Position numbers and translations under genes: made by a program. From PALSA-612 sp963755155 (GTDB lineage: Bacteria; Actinomycetota; Thermoleophilia; Gaiellales; Gaiellaceae): a stretch of DNA of 64,000 nucleotides. Below, piece after piece: positions 26,123-36,482 of this stretch; positions within the stretch are counted from its first letter, which is position 1, and every line of letters starts with the position of its first letter. The notes beneath the pieces were generated by a model, which saw only the letters and a list, made by a program, of their open reading frames with translations, was not told the DNA's origin and searched no databases. The stretch is from NCBI GenBank assembly GCA_963755155.1, contig CAVWIV010000007.1, positions 372,001 to 436,000 of the forward strand, read 5' to 3'.

Positions 26123-26163
26123 GCCCTGGCGACGAGTACCGTTCCCCCAAACCCTCTTAACGC

Positions 26164-27944
<1,781 letters not shown>

Positions 27945-27948
<4 letters not shown>

Positions 27949-29072
27949 GCGGCGACGTCCGACATCTCTATGTGCATATGCCGTTCTGCGCCCATCGCTG
28001 CGGCTACTGCGACTTCGTGACGGCGGTGGGGCGACGCGGTGAGCACGCGACGTACGTGGACGCGGTGCTCGGCGAGCTCGAGCTGGAGCGCGGCGTGTTG
28101 GCGGAGCCGCTGGAGACGGTGTTCGTGGGCGGCGGGACTCCGACGTTCACGGAGCCGGACGCGCTCGGGCAGTTGCTGCGCGCGCTGCCGCGCGCGGCCG
28201 AGCTGACCGTCGAGGCGAACCCCGAGACCGTGACGCCCGAGCTTGCTCGCCTGCTGACGGCGGGTGGCGTGAATCGGGTGTCGCTCGGCGCCCAGAGCCT
28301 CCAGCCGGGGCTGCTCTCGGTGCTCGAGCGCCGCGCCGCGCCCGACGACGTCCGACGCGCAGTGCACATTCTCCGTGATGCCAACTTTGACAACATCTCG
28401 CTCGACTTCATCTACGGCGTTCCCGGCCAGTGCGCCTCCGACCTCGAAACCGACATCGAGCAGGCGCTCCTGCTACGGCCAGAGCACATGTCCTGGTACG
28501 AGCTCGAGGCGAAGCCCGGCACGAGGTTCACCCACCGCTTCGGCGAGGAGCTGGCGAGGCAGGCGGAGGTGATGGAGGGGTACTTCGAGCTCGTAGTCGA
28601 GCGGCTGACGGAGGCGGGCTACCGCTGGTACGAGACGGCGAACTTCGCGCTCTCGCCCGATCGTGACGGCGGCCGCGACCTCCGTTCGATGCACAACCTC
28701 GGCTACTGGCTCGGCCACGACTACCTCGGCATCGGGATCGGCGCCGTGTCGACCGTGAACGGGCTGCGCTGGCGGAACACCCCGCGGCTTGCGACGTACA
28801 TCGACGCCGTTGCCGGGGGTGAACGGCCCGCACGCGAGGCCGAGCCGTTGAGCGACGAGACCGCAACGCGTGAGCGGCTCATGCTGGGTCTCAGGCTCGA
28901 TGAGCCGGTGGAGCTGGTCGACGTCAGGCAGGCGATCGACGAGGAAGCGCTCGCCAGGCTCAAACGGCTGGAGCTGGTGGAGACGGCGGGTTCCGGGCTG
29001 CGGCTGACGCCGCGCGGGCGACGTCTGGGCGGTGGAGTCACCGCCGAGTTGCTTGCCTACACTGATACGTAG
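27945..29072 (+). CDS. hemW: Radical SAM haem chaperone HemW
   Basis: 375 residues. The radical-SAM cluster motif CAHRCGYCDF (CxxxCxxC) is near residue 15-24, followed by FVGGGTPTF, VEANPE and RVSLGAQSLQ. HNLGYWLGHDYLGIGIGA matches the HemW-specific HNxxYW block, separating it from the oxygen-independent coproporphyrinogen oxidase HemN. It inserts haem into proteins. The GTG at 27945 overlaps the lepA stop. A longer frame upstream lies inside lepA and is not used. Its TAG stop shares a base with the hrcA GTG. Confidence 0.93.
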
Positions 29073-30100
29073 TGCAAGAGCTCACGCAGCGACAGAGTGA
29101 GATCCTCCGCCTCGTAGTAGAGGAGTACGTGACGACCGGCGAGCCGGTCGCGTCGAAGGCACTCGTCGAGCGGTCGGGCTTGGACGTCTCGCCGTCGACG
29201 GTGCGCGGCGAGCTGGCCGAGCTCGAGCGGCAGGGCCTCCTGACACACCCGCACACGTCGGCAGGCCGCGTGCCGACGGAGCATGGGTACAGGTTCTTCG
29301 CCGACCGCCTGCTCGAGCGGCTCGAGCCACGGCCGCCGTCGTTCCCGCTCCAGCTCGCCGATGAACGAAGCGAGCTCGAGACGGCGCTCCAGTCGACGAC
29401 GGACATGCTTTCCGAGCTCACGCAGCTGCTCGCGCTCGTGTCCGCGCCGGCTGTCGAGACGGCCACCATCCGTCATGTCGAGGTACTCCTGCTTCAGCCC
29501 CAAGTAGTCATGACCGTGGTCATCACGTCCGAGGGATCGGTCACGAAGCGGCTGTTCCAGTTCGAGCACGTCGTCGACTCTGGGCTCGTCGACTGGGCCG
29601 GGGCATACCTCAACGAGCAGATCGTCGGCCTGAGGCTCGGCTCACAGTCTCTCCGTCGCCGCCTCGACGACCCGTCGCTCGCGGCGATGGAGCGGCTGTT
29701 CCTCGACGTCCTGCGTCCGCTGCTCGAGCGTCCGGCGCCCGAGGAGCAGCGCGTCTTCGTGGGAGGCGCCGCGAGCCTCCTGGATACGGCAAGCGCCGAC
29801 GAGCTTCGCGCCTACCGCGGCCTGCTCGAGCTGCTCGAGCGCCGGAAGACGGTGCTCGACGTTGTCGCCGCGGCGCTCGACTCACGACGCCCGTTCGTTC
29901 GCGTCGGCGACGAGCTCGGCAATCCAGCCCTCCAGGAGCTGTCGCTCGTCGGATCGACGTACGGGCTGACTACCCGCACGCTCGGCACGGTGAGCCTGCT
30001 CGGGCCTCTGCGCATGGACTACGAGCGGGCGATCAGGTCTGTCCGCTCCGCTGCCTCGGAGCTCTCGCGCCTCTCCGAGAGCGTCTACGACGAGGACTGA
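29072..30100 (+). CDS. hrcA: Heat-inducible transcription repressor HrcA
   Basis: 342 residues, usual length. The winged-helix N-terminus (LTQRQSEILRLVVEEYVTTG, then SPSTVRGELAELERQGLL and HTSAGRVPTEHGYRFF) is diagnostic. The GAF-like body and the C-terminal GPLRMDYERAI are present. HrcA binds CIRCE operators to repress chaperone genes. I saw no CIRCE-like inverted repeat in the short spacers here, so its targets are probably elsewhere. The GTG overlaps the hemW stop; dnaJ follows 7 bases later. Confidence 0.95.
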   Translation: MQELTQRQSEILRLVVEEYVTTGEPVASKALVERSGLDVSPSTVRGELAELERQGLLTHPHTSAGRVPTEHGYRFFADRLLERLEPRPPSFPLQLADERSELETALQSTTDMLSELTQLLALVSAPAVETATIRHVEVLLLQPQVVMTVVITSEGSVTKRLFQFEHVVDSGLVDWAGAYLNEQIVGLRLGSQSLRRRLDDPSLAAMERLFLDVLRPLLERPAPEEQRVFVGGAASLLDTASADELRAYRGLLELLERRKTVLDVVAAALDSRRPFVRVGDELGNPALQELSLVGSTYGLTTRTLGTVSLLGPLRMDYERAIRSVRSAASELSRLSESVYDED

Positions 30101-30107
30101 TCGCAGC

Positions 30108-31211
30108 GTGAAGCGGGACTACTACGACGTGCTCGGCGTCGGCCGCGACGCGGACGGGGCGGCGGTGAAGAAAGCGTTCCGCGGGCTCGCGCGCGAGCTC
30201 CATCCGGACGTCTCCGCTGCCGCGGACGCCGACGAGCAGTTCAAGGAGGTCGTGGAGGCCTACGAGGTGCTCTCCAGCAGCGAGCGCCGTCAGCTCTACG
30301 ACCGTTACGGGTTCGAGGGCCTCCAGAGCGGGGGCTTCGTGCCGACCGCGTTCGACCTGGGGAGCCTCTCCGATCTCTTCTCGGCGTTCTTCGGCGACGA
30401 CCTGTTCGCGGCCGGTGGCCGCAGCCGCAGGGGAGCCGATGTCGGATCGGAGGTGACGATCGAGCTCGCGGACGCGGCCCGGGGCGTGACGCGGAGCATC
30501 GCGTTTCAGGTGGCGACGACGTGCGAGACGTGCCGGGGGGACGGGCTGGAGCCGGGAACGGCGCGCGTCGGCTGTCCCGAATGCGGCGGCCTAGGGCGGC
30601 TGCAGCACGTGTCGCGCACCGCCTTCGGGGAGTTCGTCCGCACCCAGACGTGCCACGCGTGCGGGGGCACGGGCAGCGTCATCGAAACGCCGTGTCCTAC
30701 GTGCGACGGAGGGGGGCGCACGATCGCCGAGCGCGCCGTTGACGTGGCGATTCCCGCAGGGATTCACGACGGCCAGCGGATCAGGATCTCGGGAGAGGGT
30801 CATGCCGGCGCGCCCGGCGGCGTGGCCGGGGACGCCTACGTGCTCGTTCGGGTCCGGCCGGATGCCCGTTTCGTCCGAGAAGGCAACGACATCTTCTCGG
30901 CCGTTGACATCACGCTCACGCAGGCTGCCCTGGGAGCGACCCTGACGGTGCCTACGCTCGACGGCGAGCATGAGCTTGAGCTCGAGCCCGGGACACAGCC
31001 CGGCGAGGTGCGCGTGCTGCGCGGGCGGGGGATGCCGGTGCTCTCCGGGGCAGGCCGCGGCGACCACCGCGTGCTCGTGAACGTGCACATTCCTCGCCGC
31101 CTCACGGCCGAGCAGCGGCAGCTCCTCGAGGCGCTGGCGGCGAGCGATAACGGCGCGATGTACGAGGACGACACGGGCCTGCTCGGCCGCCTGAAGGCGC
31201 ACTTCCGCTGA
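30108..31211 (+). CDS. dnaJ: Chaperone DnaJ
   Basis: 367 residues. J domain at 1-65 with HPD at 32-34. A Gly/Phe region, then four zinc-finger repeats CETCRGDG (139-146), CPECGGLG (156-163), CHACGGTG (182-189) and CPTCDGGG (196-203), then two beta-sandwich substrate domains. It stimulates the ATPase of DnaK. The third zinc repeat and the J domain are complete, so this is a full type I DnaJ. Its stop overlaps the presumed prmA start. Confidence 0.96.
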   Translation: MKRDYYDVLGVGRDADGAAVKKAFRGLARELHPDVSAAADADEQFKEVVEAYEVLSSSERRQLYDRYGFEGLQSGGFVPTAFDLGSLSDLFSAFFGDDLFAAGGRSRRGADVGSEVTIELADAARGVTRSIAFQVATTCETCRGDGLEPGTARVGCPECGGLGRLQHVSRTAFGEFVRTQTCHACGGTGSVIETPCPTCDGGGRTIAERAVDVAIPAGIHDGQRIRISGEGHAGAPGGVAGDAYVLVRVRPDARFVREGNDIFSAVDITLTQAALGATLTVPTLDGEHELELEPGTQPGEVRVLRGRGMPVLSGAGRGDHRVLVNVHIPRRLTAEQRQLLEALAASDNGAMYEDDTGLLGRLKAHFR

Positions 31212-31966
31212 GACGGATCGCGGTCGTCGTTCCTCGGGACCGCGCGGAAGAGGCCCGCGCCGCAATGCTCGAGCTCTTCCCGGAGGGCTTCGAGGAGCGC
31301 GAGGACGGCGGCGGCGTCGAACTTGCGGCGTACACCGATCCGGCCGGCGAGGCGAGAGCCCGAGCTGCATTCGGCGACATCACCGCAGTCGATGTCGCCG
31401 AAGGCTGGGAGGATCGCTGGCGCGACTTTCACCACGGCGTGACGGTCGGGCCGCTCTGGGTCGGCCCGCCGTGGGAGCAGCCTCCAGTGGACCTGCTGGC
31501 GGTCGTCATCGAGCCGGGTCGCGCGTTCGGGACGGGTGCCCACCCGACGACGCGGCTCTGCCTCGGGCTGCTCGCCGAGCTGCCGCCCACCTCGCTGCTC
31601 GACGTCGGGTGCGGCTCGGGAGTGCTCGCCGTCGCGGGTGCGAAGCTCGGCTTCTCGCCGGCGCGGGCAGTCGACCACGATCCGGTCGCCGTCGAGACCA
31701 CGACCGCGAACGCAGCGGCGAACGGCGTCGAGGTCGTTGCTCGGATGACCGATGCGCTCTCCGGCGAGCTGCCTGACGCGAGCACGACCGTCGCGAACAT
31801 CACGCTCGAGGCCGTTCGAGAGCTCGCGCCGCGCGTCCGCTCCCAGTGCCTCGTCACGTCTGGTTACCTCGCGACCGATGAGCTGCTGCTGCCCGGCCGA
31901 AGCGTCCTTCGCCGAGCCACGCTCGACGGCTGGGCCGCAGACGTCTGGGAGCTCGCAGAGGAGTAA
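31208..31966 (+). CDS. prmA: Ribosomal protein L11 methyltransferase PrmA
   Basis: About 252 residues. The SAM-binding block LLDVGCGSGVLAVAGAKLG, the upstream substrate-loop FGTGAHPTTRLCL and VANITLEAVRELAP (NITL in place of NPPY) are typical of PrmA, which trimethylates L11. The start is uncertain. The first ATG (31265) would cut off a conserved N-terminal strand (RRIAVVVPRDRAEEARAAM). The only codon able to start the full domain is CTG at 31208, which overlaps the dnaJ stop as CTGA. I give the full domain; ATG 31265 is the conservative choice. Confidence 0.85.
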   Translation: MRRIAVVVPRDRAEEARAAMLELFPEGFEEREDGGGVELAAYTDPAGEARARAAFGDITAVDVAEGWEDRWRDFHHGVTVGPLWVGPPWEQPPVDLLAVVIEPGRAFGTGAHPTTRLCLGLLAELPPTSLLDVGCGSGVLAVAGAKLGFSPARAVDHDPVAVETTTANAAANGVEVVARMTDALSGELPDASTTVANITLEAVRELAPRVRSQCLVTSGYLATDELLLPGRSVLRRATLDGWAADVWELAEE

Positions 31967-31977
31967 CGTTCCGCCCC

Positions 31978-33168
31978 ATGGCGACGTTCTCGGTCGGGTT
32001 TCTCGGTTGCAAGGTGTCGCACGTCGACGCGCACGCGGTGCGCGAGCGTCTGCTCGCCGACGGACATCTCGAGCAAGAAGGAGGCGGCGACGTCGCCGTC
32101 GTGAGCACGTGTTGCGTGACGCACGAGGCGGTCTCGAAGTCGCGCAAGGCCGTCTCTCGCCTCGCACGCACGCACGGCCGCGTCTACGTCACCGGCTGCG
32201 CGGCGAATCTTCCGGAGAACGCGTTCGCCGGGCTCCCAGACAACGTCGTCGTCGTCGCGAAGCCGAGCGAGGACACTCCCGCAGCCGTGGCAGGCGATGT
32301 CGGCGCGATCGCGTGCGTCCAGACGGAAGCCCGCCTCGACCGCATCCGCGCGTTCGTCAAGGTGCAGGACGGCTGCAGCTTCTCGTGCGCGTTCTGCGTG
32401 ATCCCGCACGTCCGGGGGGCATCGCGAAGCCGGCCTGCCGACGGCGTGCTGCGAGAGATCGCGCGCCGCGTGGATCAGGGCCACCCGGAGGTCGTCCTCA
32501 CCGGCATCAACCTTGGCTGCTACAGGGATCGCGCCGCGGGCTATGACCTGCCGCGGCTCGTCCGCGAGGCCGGCTCCACGCCCGGTCTGGCGCGCCTCAG
32601 GCTCTCCTCGATCGAGGTGAACCACGTGAGCGAGGGGCTTGTGGCGGCGCTTCGCGACACGCCCACCGTCGGGCGGCACCTGCACATCCCGCTCCAGTCC
32701 GGTGACGATCGGATCCTCGAGGCAATGGGGCGGCGCTACGACAAGGCGACGTTCCTGCGAAGGGCCGGGCTTGCCGACGGCTTCAACCTCACGACCGACG
32801 TCATCGTCGGCTTTCCCGGCGAGGACGAGGCGGCCTTCCGCAACACGCTGCAGGTGGTCGCCGAGGCTCGGATAACGAGGGTGCACGTCTTCCCGTACTC
32901 GCCGCGGCCCGGCACGCGAACCGCCGGTGCCGACACCGTGAGCCCGCAGGAGAAGAAGGAGCGTTCCGCGCGGCTGCGGGCGCTCTCGCGGGAGGCGGAG
33001 CGCGCGCACTGGCAGCGGAAAGTCGGCGCCGACGACGTCGCGCTCGTCGACCGGCCGGGTCGCGGCTACGGCGACGACTACACGCCGTGGCTCGTCGACG
33101 GGGAGGTTGGCGAGCTCGTGCCGGTGAGAGGCGCCGCGGTCTCGGAGGACGGCGTTGTCGCAGCCTGA
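31978..33168 (+). CDS. mtaB: tRNA t6A37 methylthiotransferase MtaB
   Basis: 396 residues. The N-terminal methylthiotransferase domain has cysteines C11 (LGCKV), C45/C46 and C74. The radical-SAM motif CSFSCAFC gives C133, C137 and C140. VVLTGINLGCY and HIPLQSGDDRILEAMGRRY mark the MtaB branch. A C-terminal TRAM-like part ends the protein. It adds a methylthio group to t6A at tRNA position 37. TAACGT lies 8 nt before the ATG. The end overlaps the HIT gene by 14 bases. Confidence 0.93.
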   Translation: MATFSVGFLGCKVSHVDAHAVRERLLADGHLEQEGGGDVAVVSTCCVTHEAVSKSRKAVSRLARTHGRVYVTGCAANLPENAFAGLPDNVVVVAKPSEDTPAAVAGDVGAIACVQTEARLDRIRAFVKVQDGCSFSCAFCVIPHVRGASRSRPADGVLREIARRVDQGHPEVVLTGINLGCYRDRAAGYDLPRLVREAGSTPGLARLRLSSIEVNHVSEGLVAALRDTPTVGRHLHIPLQSGDDRILEAMGRRYDKATFLRRAGLADGFNLTTDVIVGFPGEDEAAFRNTLQVVAEARITRVHVFPYSPRPGTRTAGADTVSPQEKKERSARLRALSREAERAHWQRKVGADDVALVDRPGRGYGDDYTPWLVDGEVGELVPVRGAAVSEDGVVAA

Positions 33169-33487
33169 CTGCCTCTTCTGCAAGCTCTACAGGGAAGGCG
33201 ATCACATCGCCTCTGGACCAGGCGTCGTCGCCATCCGCGACATCGCGCCGCGCGCCCCCACGCACTTGCTCGTCATCCCCGAGCGTCACATCGAGACGTT
33301 CCGCGACATCGATGAGTTCCCGCCTGACGAGGCCAGAGAGATGCTCGGCTTCATCGCGAAAACGGCGGCAGCATCGGGCCTGGACGACTACCGTGTCACC
33401 GTGAACGTCGGCGCAGGAGCAGGCCAAACGGTCTTCCATCTCCACTGGCACATCCTCGGCGGACGGCCCCTGGGCGGAATGGGATGA
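33155..33487 (+). CDS. HIT-family nucleotide hydrolase (HinT-like)
   Basis: 110 residues. The histidine triad HLHWH is at 95-99 (H95, H97, H99) and is followed by ILGG. Cysteines C6 and C9 (CLFC) are typical of HinT. HLLVIPERHIETFRDID is conserved. HinT hydrolyses adenosine phosphoramidates and acyl-adenylates. The start is a TTG at 33155 with GGAGG about 9 nt upstream inside mtaB, and the mtaB frame overlaps it by 14 bases. The stop overlaps the next ATG by 4 bases. Confidence 0.93.
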   Translation: MSQPDCLFCKLYREGDHIASGPGVVAIRDIAPRAPTHLLVIPERHIETFRDIDEFPPDEAREMLGFIAKTAAASGLDDYRVTVNVGAGAGQTVFHLHWHILGGRPLGGMG

Positions 33488-33927
33488 GCCTCATCGCGCG
33501 TATGGAGGACGATCTCGCCGCGGCGATGAAGGAGCGGGACGGCGACCGCCGGGACGCGCTCCGCCTGCTGCTGAACGCGCTGCGGGCGGCCGAGAAGGAG
33601 CTCCAACGGCCGTTGTCCGACGACGAGGAGCTGCAGGTGCTCCAGCGCGAGCGCAAGCGACGGCAGGAAGCGTTCGACGCCTACGAAGCGGCCGGCCGCA
33701 ACGAGCAGGCCGACAAGGAGGACTACGAGCTCGAGGTGCTGGAGGAGTTCATGCCCGAGCCGCTGTCCGAGGACGACGTGGAGCGCATCGTGGACGATGC
33801 CATCGCCGAGGTGGGCGCGACGAGCATGCGCGACCTCGGTCGCGTGATGGCGGACGTCATGCCGCAGGTGGCGGGTCGTGCCGACGGCTCGGTCGTCAGC
33901 CAGCTCGTCCGCGAGAAGCTCGCCTGA
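33484..33927 (+). CDS. GatB/YqeY domain protein
   Basis: 147 residues, the full YqeY length. The N-terminal helical part (RDALRLLLNALRAAEKELQR) is followed by RRQEAFDAYEAAGRNEQADK and YELEVLEEFMPEPLSEDDVE, then GRVMADVMPQVAGRADGSVV, all family landmarks. YqeY resembles the tRNA-binding tail of GatB; a role in tRNA amidation or binding is suspected but not shown. The ATG overlaps the HIT stop (ATGA) and the PhoH-like gene follows 5 bases after it. Confidence 0.92.
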   Translation: MSLIARMEDDLAAAMKERDGDRRDALRLLLNALRAAEKELQRPLSDDEELQVLQRERKRRQEAFDAYEAAGRNEQADKEDYELEVLEEFMPEPLSEDDVERIVDDAIAEVGATSMRDLGRVMADVMPQVAGRADGSVVSQLVREKLA

Positions 33928-33932
33928 GCTCG

Positions 33933-34907
33933 GTGGCCCAGGCCGTCCTCTCAGTCTCCAACGACGTCGCCGCCGAGCTGGCGGGAGTGGAGGACGGCGT
34001 CCTCGACTCGCTGCGCGAGCGGCTCGGCTGCTCCATCCACCTGCGCGGCAACCGCCTGACGCTCGAGGGGGACGAGCCGCGCGTGCGGGAGGCCGAGGTC
34101 GTCGTCGGCGAGCTCGTGGAGCTCGTCGAGGGCGGTCACGAGATCGGGCCCAGCACTGTCGACGCCGTGCTCGGCGCCCTCGAGCAGGCGGAGGACATCC
34201 GGGAGGTGTTCGACGACGTCGTCTGGCGGCATCGCGGCAAGAAGATCGCCCCCAAGACCGTCAACCAGAAGCGCTACGTGGACGCGATCCGCGACCACAC
34301 GATCACTTTCGCCATCGGGCCGGCGGGAACCGGCAAGACGTACCTCGCCATGGCGCTGGCGGTGCGTGCGCTCTCCGAGCGCGAGGTGGGGCGCATCATC
34401 CTCACGCGCCCCGCGGTCGAGGCCGGCGAGCGGCTCGGGTTCCTGCCGGGAGACATCCTCGCCAAGGTCGATCCGTATTTGCGACCCCTCTACGACGCGC
34501 TCCACGACATGCTCGACGCTGACCGGCTCACGGCGCACATGGACAAGGGCGCAATCGAGGTGGCGCCGCTCGCATTCATGCGCGGCCGGACGCTCAATGA
34601 CTCGTTCATCATCCTCGACGAGGCGCAGAACACGAGCCCCGAGCAGATGCAGATGTTCCTCACGCGGCTCGGCTTCGGCTCGAAGGTCGTCGTCACAGGC
34701 GATGCGACGCAGATCGACCTGCCGCGCGAGCAGGGCTCGGGGCTGCTGACGGTGGAGGACATCCTCGGCACGATCGACGGCATCGCCTTCATCCGGTTCG
34801 GCCAGGAGGATGTCGTGCGGCACAAGATCGTCCAGCGCATCGTCGAGGCGTACCGACTGCACGCCGAGGAGTCCGGCGCCGGCCATGGTCGAGATCGCGA
34901 TCGCTAA
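33933..34907 (+). CDS. phoH: PhoH-like ATPase (YbeZ type)
   Basis: 324 residues. A KH-like N-terminal part (about 1-70) is followed by the P-loop domain with Walker A GPAGTGKT at 129-136, ILTRPAVEAGERLGFLPGD, and Walker B FIILDEAQNTSPEQMQMFLT. GDATQIDLP and SGL are also conserved. PhoH-like proteins of this type work with YbeY in RNA processing, and the neighbour ybeY overlaps its end by 23 bases. GTG start with no clear Shine-Dalgarno. Confidence 0.92.
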   Translation: MAQAVLSVSNDVAAELAGVEDGVLDSLRERLGCSIHLRGNRLTLEGDEPRVREAEVVVGELVELVEGGHEIGPSTVDAVLGALEQAEDIREVFDDVVWRHRGKKIAPKTVNQKRYVDAIRDHTITFAIGPAGTGKTYLAMALAVRALSEREVGRIILTRPAVEAGERLGFLPGDILAKVDPYLRPLYDALHDMLDADRLTAHMDKGAIEVAPLAFMRGRTLNDSFIILDEAQNTSPEQMQMFLTRLGFGSKVVVTGDATQIDLPREQGSGLLTVEDILGTIDGIAFIRFGQEDVVRHKIVQRIVEAYRLHAEESGAGHGRDRDR

Positions 34908-35259
34908 CCGCAGCGGCGTCGACGTGGACGAGGCGGCCGTACGCGAGCTCGTGTGGGACGTGCTCGCCCGGGAAGGCGTCGACGCGGGAGAGGTCGGCAT
35001 CGCCTTCGTCCGGCCGGAGGAGATGCGTGAGCTGAAGGCTGAGCATCTCGGCATCGACGAGACGACGGACGTCCTGTCGTTTCCCATCGACGGCCGCGAC
35101 GAGCTGCCGCCCGGCTTACCACGACAGCTCGGGGACGCCGTCGTCTGCCCGGAGGTCACGGGCGAGGCCTGGCGAAAACCGCTGGTGCACGGGTTGCTCC
35201 ACCTGCTCGGCTACGGACACGGCGAGGAGATGGAGGAGCGGGAGGAGGCGTACGCGTGA
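34885..35259 (+). CDS. ybeY: rRNA maturation endoribonuclease YbeY
   Basis: 124 residues. The zinc site HGLLHLLGYGH places H102, H106 and H112. ETTDVLSFP (TDVLSFP is a family landmark) lies at about 60-67. YbeY trims the 3' end of 16S rRNA and takes part in ribosome quality control. The ATG at 34885 lies inside the end of the PhoH-like gene. The short C-terminus (GEEMEEREEAYA) ends slightly earlier than usual. The stop overlaps the next GTG by 4 bases. Confidence 0.93.
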   Translation: MVEIAIANRSGVDVDEAAVRELVWDVLAREGVDAGEVGIAFVRPEEMRELKAEHLGIDETTDVLSFPIDGRDELPPGLPRQLGDAVVCPEVTGEAWRKPLVHGLLHLLGYGHGEEMEEREEAYA

Positions 35260-35978
35260 GCCGTCGTAGGGCGCTCTCGCTCCTGGAGAGCTTCAACTTC
35301 GCCATCGAGGGCATCGTGCACGTGCTCCGCACGCACCGGAACATGCGGCTGCACTTCGCCGCCGCGATCGTCATCCTCGTCGCCGCTGTGTGGGTCGGGG
35401 TGACGCGGTTCGAGTTGATCGCGCTCATGCTCGCGATCGCGTTCGTGCTCGTGGCGGAGATGATCAACTCGGCTGTCGAGCAGACGATCGACGTCGCCAC
35501 GACCTCGTTCGATCCCCTCGCGAAGCTCGCCAAGGACATTGCCGCGGGCGCCGTGCTCATCGCCGCCGTCACCGCCGTCGCGATCGGCTACCTCGTCTTC
35601 TCGCGGCGGCTTGGCGAGCCCGCGACGAGCGCCATCGACCGCCTGCGGAACGCGCCCGTGACGATGACGCTGGCCGCACTCGCGCTCGTGACGCTCATCG
35701 TCATCGCCACGAAGGCGTGGACGGGGCGGGGGACGCCGCTACGGGGCGGGTTGCCCTCTGGCCACGCGGCGATCGCGTTCGCAGGCTGGATGGCGGTGAC
35801 GTACATCGTCGGCGGCGACGAGCACCGCTTCATCGTCTCGACGATCATGTTCATCATGGCGGTGCTCGTGGCGGCGACGCGCGTGGAAGCCGGATTTCAT
35901 TCGACCCTCGAGGTCACGTACGGCGGATTGCTCGGCGCCCTCGTGACGCTGGCCGTGTTCCAGCTCTTCTTCGACTGA
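35256..35978 (+). CDS. Fused undecaprenol/diacylglycerol kinase and PAP2 phosphatase
   Basis: 240 residues holding two lipid enzymes. The first half (1-118) is a DgkA-type kinase with EMINSAVEQTID at 68-79 and DIAAGAVLIAA. The second half (about 130-240) is a PAP2 phosphatase with K153..R158, PSGH at 167-170 and TRVEAGFHSTLE, with Arg209 and His215. The last PAP2 residue is Glu in place of the usual Asp. Such a fusion could both phosphorylate and dephosphorylate undecaprenol, recycling the carrier for peptidoglycan. The GTG overlaps the ybeY stop. Confidence 0.88.
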   Translation: MSRRRALSLLESFNFAIEGIVHVLRTHRNMRLHFAAAIVILVAAVWVGVTRFELIALMLAIAFVLVAEMINSAVEQTIDVATTSFDPLAKLAKDIAAGAVLIAAVTAVAIGYLVFSRRLGEPATSAIDRLRNAPVTMTLAALALVTLIVIATKAWTGRGTPLRGGLPSGHAAIAFAGWMAVTYIVGGDEHRFIVSTIMFIMAVLVAATRVEAGFHSTLEVTYGGLLGALVTLAVFQLFFD

Positions 35979-35983
35979 CGCGC

Positions 35984-36364
35984 GTGGAAGCCGCCACCCC
36001 CACAGACCGCGAGCTGTACGAGCAGGCCGTCGAGGTCGCGGCACACGCATACGCGCCGTACTCCCGCTTCCTCGTCGGCGCCGCCGTGCGCGCACGCGAC
36101 GGGCGCGTCTTCGTGGGCGTCAACGTCGAGAACGCGGCGTATCCGCTGGGAGTCTGTGCGGAGAAGTCCGCGCTGACGGCGGCCGTGACGGCCGGCTGCA
36201 GGCCGGGCGACTTCGAGGCGGTGGGGATCACGGCGTCGCCCTGTGGCGGGTGCCGGCAGTGGCTCGTGGAGATGGGCGTCGAGCGGGTCGTGTACGCGCG
36301 GGCGGGCGGCGAGGTCGTGGTCGCAACGCCAGGTGAGCTCCTGCCCGACACGTTCGAGCTGTGA
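35984..36364 (+). CDS. cdd: Cytidine deaminase
   Basis: 126 residues. The zinc-binding motif CAE lies at 58-60 in VNVENAAYPLGVCAEKSA and PCGGC at 86-90 supplies the other two cysteines, as in the homotetrameric form. It converts cytidine and deoxycytidine to uridine forms in pyrimidine salvage. The start is GTG 35984, since conservation begins just after it. The open frame reaches much further upstream, but only antisense-like within the previous gene. Confidence 0.93.
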   Translation: MEAATPTDRELYEQAVEVAAHAYAPYSRFLVGAAVRARDGRVFVGVNVENAAYPLGVCAEKSALTAAVTAGCRPGDFEAVGITASPCGGCRQWLVEMGVERVVYARAGGEVVVATPGELLPDTFEL

Positions 36365-36371
36365 CGAAGCC

Positions 36372-36415
36372 GGCACAGAGGCGTTACACACGGGTGCGTG
36401 TTGTCTCGTTACGCT
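36372..36415 (+). promoter_or_regulatory. 18-nt motif copy B and leaderless-type promoter upstream of era
   Basis: The motif GGCACAGAGGCGTTACAC is at 36372-36389. Twenty bases later is TACGCT (36410-36415), 6 nt before a small ATG frame at 36422. The same motif-to-TACGMT spacing of 20 nt is seen at 40340-40383, which suggests a shared promoter architecture. Confidence 0.42.
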
Positions 36416-36421
36416 CGCGCT

Positions 36422-36463
36422 ATGGGACGGGGAGGTGGGGCGCTCCCAGAGGCCAGATTCTAG
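36422..36463 (+). CDS. Candidate 13-residue leader ORF upstream of era
   Basis: ATG followed by 12 codons (product MGRGGGALPEARF) and TAG. The ATG is 6 nt after a TACGCT box, the usual leaderless spacing in this window. It ends 19 bases before the era GTG. It may be a leader peptide coupling ribosome flow to era, or simply the remnant of an old start. No amino-acid bias that would suggest attenuation is evident other than glycine. Confidence 0.3.
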   Translation: MGRGGGALPEARF

Positions 36464-36482
36464 GGACACGCCCAAAGAGGCC

